Below, one piece after another: positions 23,290 through 35,400 of a stretch of 64,000 bases of DNA. The notes under the pieces are model-generated. The model did no database searches. It worked only from the letters and a program-made list of their open reading frames with translations, and was not told the DNA's origin. The translations under genes were made by a program, and so were the position numbers. The DNA comes from Branchiostoma floridae. Taxonomy: Eukaryota; Chordata; Leptocardii; Amphioxiformes; Branchiostomatidae. The stretch lies in the NCBI RefSeq assembly GCF_000003815.2, contig NC_049991.1, forward strand, positions 9,928,506-9,992,505, read 5' to 3'. Positions within the stretch are counted from its first letter, which is position 1, and each line of letters starts with the position of its first letter.

Positions 23290-23784
23290 ACAATATTTCA
23301 GAGAACTACATTTAACGTTATGGTTGTTTGGTCAATACATGTAATACTAGAGCCATTTTTATACGCCGTGGCGTCGTAGCTACAGGTGTATATGTAGTGG
23401 GCGTTTTTGAGTTGTCATAAACTTCGTCAAAACATTACTATAGACTCAATAACAAAACCTGGTCTTATCAGCTATTGGGTTTAGAACAGTATAATCTTGT
23501 ATTCCACACAGCGACAAGTCAGACTTGTATCCGTATTACCTTAGCCACGGTGCGTGCACACCATGACGTAAACTTTACTCAGCAAACACTAAGGTGGGAC
23601 AAACAATTTCAGGTGACATGATAGGTCAAATGATCAGTATCCGGATGGATACCGTTTAATCAGTTCACTAATTTCAAAGGACCGCGAGAAGTGCATTTAT
23701 CAAAAGCACGTATGGTTGTACTTGGCAATGTCAACATCACCAAGCATGTGACGATTAGTTTGACAATGTGGATACTGGCAGGGG

Positions 23785-23795
23785 TATTTATTAAG
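23785..23795 (+). promoter_or_regulatory. Weak TATA-like box before the GalNAc-transferase gene
   Basis: The AT-rich element TATTTATTAAG sits about 55-65 bp before the first ATG. That would leave a 5' UTR of about 30-35 nt if it directs initiation. No other core promoter element is evident, so this is only a positional suggestion. Confidence 0.2.
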
Positions 23796-23849
23796 TAAAA
23801 ACGGGTAAGGCCTACGGAGCAGATCTCTTTCTAACGGGCGCTAGGAACC

Positions 23850-24766
23850 ATGCGACTGAGGAATAGGACACGTGGACCAGTCAGGTGGGGGCTCGCTTGT
23901 TCTCTCATTTTGACAGGCTTCATTATTTACTATCTACATGTCCAAAATTCTGGAGTATCGAGTCGGAAAGTAAATGAGCGTAATGCACAAGTGCGAGGCA
24001 GTGGGTTTGGAGTTGCCAAGAGAGGAGAAAATTCGGAGGGAACTTTGAGCTATGATATACAAGATGTTGTGGCTGGACTTGAGAGGCTTTCACTGGCACT
24101 GAAAATTCTGGAGCAGAAAAATGGCAAACCTATCAACGGTGACCCTTCCAATCCAAACATTGGCATGAATGAGCTCTATACAGCAAAGGCCAAAGACACG
24201 GGCGGTCAAAGGACAAGTAGTTTGGACGATAAACTTGAAAACACTGCTGTACATTCGACTACATATCCTACTCGTTGGAGCACAACAAAGAACACCCATA
24301 TTCTATCGCACGTTAGGCGCATATCTACAATCAACAACCAAACATCTCGACCGAGAAACTTAGAAGAAAGCTTGGGTGCTGGCCTCGTAGATAACGAAAC
24401 CCTAGACTACAGGAACAAGAAAACAACAGAACCGACGAAACATTTACAAGATCGCACTACCAAGGCATCAGTTCAAACTTCACGGATTGGACGGAAAGCA
24501 ACGACCATTTTAGTTGAAAAAGACGACCGGAATAAACCGGAACCATCAGCCGTATCACGAGGCTCGGAGTACCTTCCTACAGTCCACATTAAACCGCCCT
24601 CTGATCCCAATTCTCCGGGAGAATATGGTGTGGCAGTGGACCTCGTCAACTTGACTGAAGCCCAGGAGAAACGAAGACATGAACTTTTGGAGAAATACGG
24701 ATTGGACGAGTACCTCAGCCGTCAGATATCACTACATAGGGCATTGCCATATTCACGACCTGACAG
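23850..24766 (+). CDS. GalNAc-transferase exon 1: anchor and 270-residue stem
   Basis: A single 917-nt exon encodes the cytoplasmic residues, the anchor [16 protein letters not shown] and a low-complexity stem. The stem is rich in Thr, Ser, Lys and Arg, with several N-X-S/T sites (for example NQTS, NLT). The end, [31 protein letters not shown], resembles the segment found before the catalytic domain in GALNT proteins. The first ATG (ggaaccATGC) is taken as the start because the anchor follows directly. The stem is probably fast-evolving and sets the distance of the enzyme from the Golgi membrane. Confidence 0.85.
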
Positions 24767-27700
24767 GTAAGTACATTTATATCCTACGATCTTGCAAATG
24801 TTTTATACACTCATTGCGGATTTTATTAAACTCAAACTACATTTGTGTGCGTTCGTGAGAAATAAGTAAAACTAATATCTTAACTAATCAGATTTGAGCC
24901 AACTTAAGCGTACAGATGACAGGGAAAAAATGTCTCAATGTTTGTAAGTCTGATAACAGGATAACAAACAAAATGTTTACTATGCTTAATTAGATAGTTT
25001 GGTAGCTGAGGATGTAACTTCATACAATGGGGTAGTTGTACACGCTTGTACGACATGGTGTGTATGTTACAGTTTGCACGTTACGTTAAAGTAAACAGTA
25101 CGAAACAAACTCTCGAAGTTGTCCACCCCCACTGCAATGCAATGCAAACAGATCGTTGATCAACAACCAAATATTGTCGTACGATATACTTAAATGAACT
25201 TTGAACAAACCTAGAGGTCAGAGGCCATGTCAATATATCAGTAACCCACATAGCGACTCAATACGGTAGTATTCATTGAATAAACGGATACTTGTTAATC
25301 ATTGAACAGGTCCGGATAAAGGGATAAGTCCATACTAAGATAAATCACTTTGTATCAATGTTTAAGCAAGTTCAGAGGTCCCCAGTGTTGAGAAAACAAA
25401 ATACTTCTGGCACTTGTAGGTAGTTAAAGCTATATTGAAAGCCCAGGATCCTGTGACTTCCAGAAGCAATGTATCGATCGACATGCTCTCTTGGGGACAA
25501 CCTTCACCCTAACGGCCAATGAGATCAGATGTTGATAGACTTCAAAGTACAAGTCTGATCGGAGGAACTTTTGTGATGACATTCATTCAGTGTCATGAAT
25601 TCATGGGTACATATATCTATGTACCCATGAATTCATAACACTAAGAATGATGCAATATTAGCACACCATGACAAACTGATTTTGTACATTATCTAAAGAG
25701 GGCATCACTAGAGGTGCTTTGGACTTTTATTCGTTGATAATTTCAATGAATGTATAACATATCTTTTTTTAAACTTCGTAGTAAGTACTTTGAGAGTGGC
25801 ATTGTAATTCTGCATTGTTGATAAAGCTTCTAATAGACGTTCAAGTAAGTAATGAAAACATACTGAAAATGTGCTGTGTTTTGCATTCAGCAATTCTGCG
25901 CTGTGTCCAAGTTCAAGTCGTATTTCCCTGTCACCGTTTCAACCTACAGGTGCCAGAAGCAGACATTCCTGCCCAACTTGCCGTCTGTGAGCATCATAGT
26001 GGTGTTCCATAACGAGGCCATGTCTGTACTGAAGCGGACCCTGCACAGCATTTTGGACAACACGCCCTCATCACTGCTACAGGAGGTCCTGTTGGTAGAC
26101 GACTTAAGCGACAATGGTAAAGACTATTCAAAATATTAATCTTCATTTAGTACATGTATAATGATTGCATGTTGTATATGATGAGAATAGTCCCCAATTA
26201 TGATGATGTAGTAAAGCTTCGCTTTTGGTTAAGTTTTTAATCTTTTAGTTGTCTGTTACTTTCAATGACATTATTTCAGCATAACCATAGTCGATTTTTT
26301 CACCGACATTTTGGCTGCCCTCATCAGGCTGTAATAAACTTCTCGTCGCATGGCGGCGTTGCGGCGAAGAAAATTCGATCTCAAACGTGACTGTGTCTCT
26401 CCTCATAGTTGATTTTTCTCACTTCTCTTTTGCCACTGTCTCTATAGAGGACCTAAAAGGGGATTTAGAGGACTACATTTCACAACTACCGAGGATAAGG
26501 CTGCTGCGGAACCGGCAGCGGGAGGGGCTGGCCCGGTCACGGGTACGGGCTGCCGGAGTCGCGTCCGGGGACGTGCTCACCTTCCTGGACTCCCATGTGG
26601 AGTGTAACACCGGGTGGCTGGAGCCTCTGGTGGATAGAATAGCTAGAGACAGGAAAACGGGTGAGTACTCGTGGAATAATAGTATAGCAGGGTATTATAG
26701 ACGTCTTAAAGCATCAAATAAAACACAGGAAGCCATTATCATTATAATCCTTTTGATATCAAGTTGGCGTCATATTGTGGCCCAGTAATGGCGAATCTTC
26801 CACACTTTTAACAGATATTCTGATAAGAATAATCATCTATTGACGCTATGTACAAAACGTATATGTGAGCTAGAAAAAGTGATGCATTTTAACATATTCG
26901 GCATTACGAATAATTGTAAGAATCATTGCCAGTGAGAATATCTATCTTTTCTAACAATAAGAATACTCATCTTTTCGAAAATAAGTATATCTGCCTTAAC
27001 TAACAATTAGAATATCTATCGTATACCAATAATAATGTCTACCTTTTCTTAAAATAATAACATATCTCTAATGATAAGAATATCTTATTTTCCAATGAGA
27101 ACAACATCTACATCTTCTAACAATAAGAATGTTTATCATTTCAGTCGTTTCTCCGGGTATAGACTGGATCCATGGAGACACATTTGCATACGATTACGGC
27201 ATCGATACCCTCCGGGTCACGTGGGGTTGGAACCTCGGCTTCGGGTTCGACCATGAGCATGCTGAGAGGTGGGTGCAACTCTCCGAGGATGAGCAGGTCA
27301 AACCCGTCAGGTACGTACATGTGATTTTTCTATTCCTAAGAACTTGTAAACAGACATGTCCCTGTAGCTTAAGTGGTAGCAACCTCACAGTTGAGCTCCT
27401 GGTTCCAAAATTGGTTGGTAACTGGGAGACCCTGTTCAATGCTCGGTTGGGGTTGCACTGTCCTTCGGAAGGGACGTAACTTGGGGACCCTTGGGGACCC
27501 TGTATTTGATGAGGTGCCTCGAGCACGTTAAAGGGGAAGGGTTAGCAACACCTCCCTGTAAAAAATACACATTGTTATACTTAATTACGGCATGAACGAG
27601 CGACGGTTTCTTGAAGAGAAAGGAGGGGCACTCCTCAGTTTGCGCCAACTTTTGCATGAGGGAAACTCTGACTAACAGTAGTAGTAGTAGTAATAGAAAT

Positions 27701-30700
27701 GATAGTGTCGTTTTCTTTATAACTTCTCAACCTTTTGCATATAAATCGAATAAAGGTTATATTACATATTCTATTCCCTTTCTAGGTCTCCGATGTTGCT
27801 AGGAGGACTTTTCGCCATTGATCGACAGTACTTCCGGGAGATTGGAATGTACGATCCTGGTTTGGAATATTGGGGAGGGGAACACTTCGAAATCTCATTC
27901 AAGGTAAATATTGCTCTTTCAAGTATTGTAACATTATATAATGTGTGTATAAGGCGACAACATAAAGTGTGAAACAGTTATGTCTCAAGATTATCATTTT
28001 CAGGAATTGATAGCATTTCAGCACCATGCATATGTATAATGTATCTTTCACCGACATAGACTACTGGCTCTGCAAATGACAATACAAAAAGGATGTATGA
28101 ATGAACAATTGCTCACTGCATTGTGACAATTAATATTTGATTAAATATATTGGTATTAATATTTTACTTATGGTTCAACAATCTAGTGTTCATAAACGAT
28201 GAGTTGTTAATATTGACCCCCTCCACCACCACCACCATCACAACGCTACAAAAATTTAGCCATTTCTTAACGTATTTTCCAGGCGTGGATGTGTGGAGGA
28301 TCGATAGAGGTTCTCCCGTGTTCTCGCGTGGGTCACGTGTGGGGGAAGAAGACTTACAGTACCGGCAACATGACGCTACATGACTGGGCATCACGGAACA
28401 ACATGCGGGTAGCAGAAGTCTGGATGGACCACTACAAAGTACACTACTACATCAGACGCCCATATCTGATGAAGGTAACGTGCTTCAAGTTCAATGTTTC
28501 AGAATTCTGTAGTTAACATGCCGATGTAACTTAAACGCATACCAAACACTTTAACCAATTATCAATGAAGTCATTTTCTAATATTACCTACGTGAAGACG
28601 ATTTTTCTACCTGTGTGTTTGTGTTGGTGCTGTGTGTCTGTAACGTTAGTTATTTGAATAAATTTGAATATTCCAGGGTGACAGGATATGAAGTGAAAGA
28701 TAGTGCCGAAAACTGGCAGGATTGAAAGGTCCCAAGTCGGCCCGACAACTTGCAGAGAATTAACAAACACAAACAAATGACAACAAAAACTTCACAAATG
28801 TTTCACAGAGGTATAAAGCCTTCCAGTTCTCGTTTTCGTAGACATTCAACAAGTACTGTGTATGGCATGAGCCAATCAAAATCCAATGTTACTAAAAACG
28901 TTTACGTTTGAACAGAGAAAGTTCGGAGACATTTCTGGGCGCCGACGGTTACGAGAGCGTCTGCAGTGTAAGAATTTCCGCTGGTACCTGGACAACGCCT
29001 TCCCCGACCTGTACATACCAGACGACATACCTGGACGCTACGGACAGGTGTGTAGTAACGTACGGTGACGCAAGCGCTAGCAGCAAAAGTTTATGATTCG
29101 AGAACAGGAGATCTAGAGCGACATCATAGAACAACACATAGAGTGGGCGCCATCTTACCTTGGCTATAAAAAAAGTAACCACGCACAGGTATAATGGAAC
29201 TTACTTAATTTACTTTGCTATGGTCGAGCTCACCACCTTGTAAAAGAAAACCAGTAAAAAACATTCATCACATGTGTGGCTTACAACATGTTGGCCATAA
29301 TCTCCGCATGTGCACAATAGTATATCCTTGTTACAACAGTTGTTCGTATATATCAAGGAGGTTAAAGGATATCTTCCATGCATATATTTGTCGTAATGGT
29401 TTTATAACAAACAAGATTCAAATCTGGGGGCCCAAGATTTAAGCATTTCCTTAATTGGATAAAAGAGAATTCAAACTTGACTGTTAACTGTTTTCTGTAG
29501 GTTCGAAATAACGGAACCAACACATGCCTAGACTGGACATCTAAACCTCAGAGAGAGTTGGAGATGTTTCCCTGTCATCACGGACTGGGTACGCAGGTGA
29601 GTAGTTCGCGCCTCCTTGATATCAAAATTTCCAACTCTGGAGTCGCTGAAACGCAATGCCACTGTGCGAGAACTCAGAGGGGTGATGGCTGACGCCACTT
29701 ACCTCTGTCAGCAGTTCCTCCAGCCTTCTGGAGAAAGAGAGTACCAGCTGAGACGTTGGGTCCCCAGTTTTAAGTTGCCACGGAGCCGGACCAAGAGACA
29801 CTGTAAATCATTTATTCCCAGGGCTCTCGCTCTGATAAATCAACCATGACCCACTATTATATCAACTGCCATTGACGTGTACTTAAGTTACACTTAGAAA
29901 TTAATTGTAATAAGTTTTAAACAATGTTAGTTTTAATAACCAAGCGAAACTTAAAATGGTCTGCAGCTGTATGTGTACACACCAACACAATTCATGCTTA
30001 CCCATGTGCCTGCAAAGTGGTGCTTTGATAAAGGTCAAGTTCAAAGCACGCAAGAATTATTTAAATTATGAAGCAGTCAATACTTCTGAACGTTTGTGCA
30101 AACTTTATCTATCTCAGTTTTCAGTGATGACAACGTATCAAAACACTGCAATCTGCCATTCTAGTTTCGTCGTTTACAGATCTACATGAGGTGTGTTGTT
30201 GTGATTGGTCTGCTGAGAATTCAAATCAGAGATCTAAGGAGTTTGTTTTAGTTTGCCCTTTTCGTCTTCAGTTTTTCGAGCTGACCGGTCAGAACCAGCT
30301 GCGGGATGAGCGGTCCTGTTTGCAGGCACGTGACGACGGCAGTGACGTCATGCTTGTGACGTGTGGGAGATCAGAGGAAGAGCCGCCACCTCTCCAGCAA
30401 TGGACGCTCACCAATGTAAGGGCAAGGCTCTTTCCTTCTCGTCTTTAAAGCCTCGCCAGTGACCGATGCAATATATCTTTAAAAGGCTCTGTTAAACCCG
30501 GCTGAGGTTTCAACTTTTGTGGGTGTGGCTTCGAACCAGCTGTCAGCCAATCGGAGAATTAGTTTTACCCCAAGGAAACATGTGGGCGATTCTCTTATTG
30601 GCTCTCAACTGGTTTAAAAATAGATGCCACGCCCACAAAAGTGGAAACCTCTACCTGGTTCAACAAAACCTCCCTAAGCAATTGACTGTTTAGAAAATCC

Positions 30701-31048
30701 TAATATGTAGACTATACCATTGCAATAGTTCAAGATGTTCCAACTTGCAATTGCCGAGCAGAAGCCGTATTAAAAAGTGCAATACATGATACCTTTATAT
30801 GTCAACCACATCTAGCATGACGCTCAAAAGTCATATGTTATATTGATATATGATTCTTTGGTTAAACAGTTTTATTTCTGTTGACATTTACACAGGGAGG
30901 TTTCTTGTACAACGCCGCCACCAAGACATGCCTACACGCAGTGCCAGCTGACCCGGGGGCTGGGGGGAAAGTAACCATCATGCCTTGCGATCTTAGTAGC
31001 CTCCAAAAATGGACTATAGAATACATCTGGCACAAAGATCTAGGGTAG
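23850..31048 (+). CDS. Polypeptide N-acetylgalactosaminyltransferase, 10 exons, 765 aa
   Basis: This Golgi type II membrane enzyme starts mucin-type O-glycosylation by moving GalNAc from UDP-GalNAc to Ser/Thr. Exons: 23850-24766, 25950-26116, 26448-26660, 27145-27310, 27786-27903, 28283-28474, 28916-29047, 29501-29596, 30272-30415, 30896-31048. Phases agree and the total is 2298 nt. The order is a short basic N-terminus, a membrane anchor (about 14-29), a long stem (to about 305), the GT-A catalytic domain (about 306-600) and a ricin-type lectin domain (about 636-760). Metal-binding Asp409-Ser-His411 and His545 (CSRVGH) are present. The long first exon recalls the long-stem GALNT5 type, but the subfamily is not certain. 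The WGGEN motif reads WGGEH. Confidence 0.94.
25580..25650. repeat. Near-perfect short palindrome
   Basis: Arms of about 25 bp, containing ATGAATTCATGGGTACATA and its complement, are separated by 4 bp with one mismatch in the core. The similarity weakens outward. It lies in intron 1 of the GalNAc-transferase gene. Confidence 0.9.
25950..28474 (+). CDS. GalNAc-transferase exons 2-6: catalytic domain
   Basis: Exon 2 carries [20 protein letters not shown] and LLVDDLSDN, the nucleotide-binding start of the GT-A fold. Exon 3 carries [12 protein letters not shown] and FLDSHVE, whose Asp and His bind manganese. Exon 4 carries WNLGF. Exon 5 carries the Gal/GalNAc-transferase region [19 protein letters not shown], and exon 6 carries [19 protein letters not shown] with the third metal ligand. 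In nearly all family members the fifth residue of WGGEN is Asn; here it is His521 (CAC, one base from AAC). Everything else expected for an active enzyme is present. Confidence 0.92.
27355..27570 (+). mobile_element. tRNA-derived SINE, copy 2
   Basis: It starts CCTGTAGCTTAAGTGGTAGC, with the same order of body words as the copy at 17 kb (CTTCGGAAGGGAC, GCACGTTAAAGGGGAAGGG, CACCTCCCTGTA). It is in the intron after exon 4 of the GalNAc-transferase gene, 45 bp beyond the donor. Confidence 0.75.
29501..31048 (+). CDS. GalNAc-transferase exons 8-10: ricin-type lectin domain
   Basis: Three beta-trefoil repeats are encoded by one exon each. Exon 8 has the CLD motif (TCLDW) and a QFF ending across the next junction. 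Exon 9 has SCLQARD and QQW (709-711). Exon 10 has TCLHAV and QKW (752-754). In this family the domain binds GalNAc already on the substrate and guides follow-up glycosylation. The CLD and QxW elements of the first repeat suggest at least one working sugar site. The intron between exons 8 and 9 contains a LINE 3' fragment. Confidence 0.88.
29604..29880 (+). mobile_element. 3' end of a non-LTR retrotransposon (CR1-like)
   Basis: The translation ends with [20 protein letters not shown] and then a stop, the C-terminus seen in CR1-like reverse-transcriptase ORFs. A short UTR follows. It is 5'-truncated and lies in sense orientation within intron 8 of the GalNAc-transferase gene, only a few bases after exon 8. 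Confidence 0.6.
30485..30670. mobile_element. MITE with about 45-bp terminal inverted repeats
   Basis: The left arm has GAGGTTTCAACTTTTGTGGG and TGTGGC. The right arm has GCCACGCCCACAAAAGTGG and AAACCTCTACC. About 85 bp separate the arms, and both flanks of the centre contain ATTGG/CCAAT words. It is in intron 9 of the GalNAc-transferase gene. Confidence 0.8.
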
Positions 31049-32466
31049 TGCTCCGCCAGGGGTCGCATGCAGCCGTTTAGAATCTAATATATACTTGATA
31101 TGTACATGTCACTTTGGTAGTGTATGTACGGGTCACGATGTAGGACAGAACGGTAAATATAGCCTGTTGAACTTAACACAGAAGTGTTGCTTACTAGTAG
31201 TCCCAGCTCAGCGAAGTCTGATATTTTATATCTTATATGCGGCGAGGATGAGTGAGTGAGAGAGTAGTCCTTTGGCTAAAAGAAAACCTACGAAGAGGAC
31301 TTCTGATTACCCCACCGCAATAGGATATTAAGCTTTCAAAGAAAGTATTTATGTTGAAGGGTAGATAATAGGGTTGGACCGGTCGACCACAAGTGAGAGT
31401 AGTGAAGGAAACAATGTGGAAAATAAAATACTTGCCCAAACGATTTAGCACAAGCAGTCGTTGTTAATTTATGTCTTTGTAGCTTAAATTGCTTCAACTG
31501 GGCCCTTTTCATCGATGCAGACTTCAGAAGGACACGCACCTAGTGAACTTATATGCTAACAGCCATATAGGCAAACAGCTAAACCAATAAATAAATAAAA
31601 TCTATGTGTTTCACAAGTCATGTATTATACAATTATACATCATGAACAGAGACAACTTCAAGTCTTTATTTCAACGATAGGATACCGCAACAATATCAAA
31701 ACGTACTTTTCCAAATGTGATACTTTAACAAAGTTCATAATATCGCAATACGTAACGGAATATCTATGTATAATTATGATATACAATACAGAGATTACAT
31801 AGAATTTTAATCCTGAACACTTTAACGAAATCTTTGATACTATTGTATACTATCTGAGGACAAAGAACATGTCTTCAAGAACATGTTCAGTTCCTTCCAC
31901 TGACATTCACACAACGAGGTACGTTTGGTTATTAAATCCGTGTATAAACATATACCTGATAATATAAATGCGGCCAACAAAATGTGACTTTGAAAAAGCA
32001 ACCAAAGACAATGACGACTGTGTAGAGGATTCCATGTACCAAGCCTTAGACTTAAGTTCCAATTGCACCGGTGTCCGTCAGGGATGTAGGTCCGAAGTCA
32101 CAAATTTGTCCCGGTGCACTGCCGGATACTGTGGTTACCCCTCTGTGCACCTCATGGGTAGGTCAAGGCGTCCATTTTTACCGGGTCCCGGATTTATTTT
32201 AAGCCCGACTTAAATTCAACCTGATGCCCGGCCGGGCCCCAAAATACCCCGGGAGCCACAAGATGGCCCACGAGGCCACGCAGGGGTCACTATCGAAAGT
32301 GTAAAAAAAAACGTGAACTGCCCATCAAGGACCCTTTTCCAAATAAGTCTGACGAGGGATGATACTGTTGTCTTATAAACAGAGATACCGTTGTCTTAAA
32401 AACAGAGTTCTTCATAAACATGATATTACATACACCAATACAATGTACATGATAAACAACATCAAA
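31049..32466. other. Convergent intergenic region with 3' UTRs
   Basis: The GalNAc-transferase gene ends from the left and the transporter gene ends from the right, so the region is expected to hold two 3' UTRs. I see polyadenylation-type hexamers on the plus strand. One TTTATT at 32,193-32,198 is AATAAA on the minus strand and may serve the transporter. Around 32,030-32,260 the sequence is GC-rich with repeated CCCGG-type words and reads like an old repeat. No further gene is visible. Confidence 0.45.
31422..31427 (+). terminator. Candidate polyadenylation signal of the GalNAc-transferase gene
   Basis: An AATAAA lies about 375 bp after the stop. A second run of overlapping AATAAA motifs follows near 31,586-31,600, so either could be used. 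Confidence 0.35.
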
Positions 32467-35400
32467 TCAGACTAGTATTGTGGAGTTGTAGAAGGTTGTG
32501 TTTGCAGCAGCACAGGGATCGTACGTCAGCTCATGTCCCAGTATGGCCTTCAGACCATAGGCCAACCCGGACCCGGCTGTCAGGCCCAAACTGTATGACA
32601 ACATCATGATGTTACCTGTCAAGGAAAGGGGATGATATTTGTATTAGCTTTATAAATGTATACAAAGTAACGACTATGTTTATCTTCTTTAAAAAGTTAG
32701 GCATTTTAACGCTAAAAATGCAAACACTGAACATTTTCCCCAATACCTGATAGGATTTATACATTTGTTGTCATTTGAACCCACTCGATTGAGTTTGATA
32801 AACTCACTAAAACTTATAAGAGATGTCATGTATTGTAGAACCTCCAAGCAACATAGTCATTAACGGCAGCCATGTGCCTACGGATATTTTCCAAAGTATA
32901 TACCACCCATGAAAAAACCAGTACGGCAATATTTCACCCACCTGTGATCTCCTTTTGTTCGTCTTCCACCTCTCGTGGAGCCAGAATCATGGGGACGCTT
33001 CCGAAGTAGCCATTGGTCAGTCCCAAGAGCAGTGAGATAAACATGGACCAACCAGGTCCCTGCAGGATTGGCGAATCCCGCGGGGCGGCGCACATCATCA
33101 TCAGGGGAACCAGCAGGATCCGGATGGAACTGGCCAGGGCCAGCCAACCGCCCTCCCACTCCACAGGGGCTGCCGCAAGTATCTTTATAGTCGGGAGAAA
33201 AATTGAGTTTTTACACACCACTCAAGATTATGGATACATGAGTGATTTGCTGACTAATATGGTAAATGCTTTGTGAATTAGCCATTCAAGCCAAACAAAG
33301 CAGTTAGATTTGTATTACATGTACATTTCTTACATGTTGCATTCCCCACTACCAAGTTATATGTTTAGTTTAAAAGTGTCAAGTTTAAAATATCAAAATC
33401 ATGTAGAAGAAAAGCTTTATTTCTGGTCATTTCAAATCATAATAATCGTAGAAAAAATTAGAAAAACGACAACTAATCTGAAACTGAAACCACCTTGCCG
33501 ATGAAGTCGAACAGGTTGAAAATGGCCATGAGCACGATGGGCATCCAGTCTCCCAGGGTGCAGTTCGTCACCTCCGACTCGATCCCCGGAAACAGACAGA
33601 GGGTGATGAAGTACGCACTTCCGATGGCCAGCATGTACGTCCAGATCTGTTTGGACACCTGCCACCTGACAAGTAGGCCTCCTATCGGGTACATTATAAT
33701 GTATGAAATGTTGCAGAAGAAATGATACTAGTGTTGATCAACAATATATGGAGGAAGCAAGATGAGATACAACTGTTTTTATAATATAGCTATCCTCACG
33801 GCATAATGGGGTTCTGTGTATGACTCCCTTTCCTTGGTGCTGATAGACATTCACAATAACACTGTCCCTTCCCTTGGTGCTGATAGAGATCCACACTAAG
33901 ACTGTAGCTTTCCTTGGTGCTTCTAGACATTGACACTAACACTATCCCTTTCCTTGGTGCTGATAGACATTGACAATTACACTGTCCCATTCCTTGGTGC
34001 TGATAGACATTGACACTAATAACACTGTCCCATTCCTTGGTGCTGATAGACATTGACACTAATAACACTGTCCCATTCCTTGGTGCTAATAGACATTCAC
34101 ACTCAGTGTTCCTTTCCTTGGTGCTGATAGACATTGACACTAATACTGTCCCTTTCCTTGGTACTGATAGACATTCACACTAACACTTCCCCTTTACTTG
34201 GTGCTGACAGGCATTCACACTAACACTGTTCCATTCCTTGGTGTTGATAGACGTTCACACCAGCGCTGCCCCTTCCTTGGTGCTGATAGACATTCACACT
34301 AACACTGTCCCTTTCACTGGTGCTGGTAGACGTTCACACTAACGCTGTACCTTTCCTTGGTGCTGATAGACATTCATACTAACACTGTCCCTTTCCTTGG
34401 TGCTGATAGACGTTCACACTAACGCTGTACCTTTCCTTGGTGCTGACAGACATTCACGCCAACACTGCCCCTTTCCTTGGTGCTGATAGACGTTCATACT
34501 AACACTGCCCCTCCCTTGGTGCTTATAGACATTCAAACTAACACTGTCGCTTTCCTTGGTGCTGATAGACATTCACACCAACACTGTCCCTTTCCTTGGT
34601 GCTGATAGACATTCACACTAACATTGTCCCTTTCCTTGGTGCTGATAGACATTCACACTAACATTGTCCCTTTCCTTGGTGCTGATAGACATTCACACTA
34701 ACACTTCCCTTTCCTTGGTGCTGATAAACACAACCACATACCACGTCACAATACCCTCCACTGAGCCTAAGTAAGGGAATCATCACTAATAGGAATATAC
34801 TGTGAGATCCCTCCCGATCCTGCAACGTCTTCCTTACATTGATGAGAAACGCTGGTACAATCTAGATCTGTATTACAGGAACGTTCCGTACAAACTCTTA
34901 CTCAGCCGAACTGTCAGACACACTTACTGTATTGTCAGACTCATTTGTCATGCGAGTTATAAGACTTTCAGAGTGTCTTAGGTTTCGGTAACCCATAGAG
35001 AGTGCATCTTCATTCACCTTGCAGCCCTTGCTACTGAACTAGAATAACACAGTAGTCATCAAAGGTTCGCCTACTTTTGATACTTCTGGTCTGCTTCAAT
35101 CGGACCCGCAGGGATTTCTGTCGGGATCCCTCCGCTTCCTCCTGGGCATCGTCACTGACTGTGCCGGGAGATTCCGTCAGGGCTTCTTTCGGCTCTGAAT
35201 CCAGGATTTCCTGAATAAATGGTGTAGTTGGAACAACTCTGTTACGCTGGCAATATACAATGTTTTAGTCAACGACTCTTGTTTACTCACGAGTCTTATT
35301 GGTATCAATGTATAAATGCCAGAGTTTCGGTTGTATGAAATGCTCTCACCGTTTCACCGATGAAGAAGCCTTTGACCAAGGCTTACGCTCCTGCCATTCG

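Larger units (their letters stand above)
22682..23849. other. Intergenic spacer between glutamate receptor and GalNAc-transferase genes
   Basis: About 1.17 kb between two genes on the same strand. The first half is probably 3' UTR of the receptor. The part from about 23,400 must contain the promoter of the following gene. Apart from the AATAAA hexamer and a weak TATTTATTAAG at 23,785-23,795, I see no repeats or other genes. Confidence 0.5.

Noticed and set aside
33796-34140. Repetitive open frame with SMSISTKE units
   Set aside because: It is a translation of the 40-bp minisatellite inside an ENT4 intron; unit lengths of 38-43 bp do not keep a frame.
33827-34735. Possible CRISPR-like array
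   Set aside because: The repeats are directly adjacent with no unique spacers, and the host is an animal.
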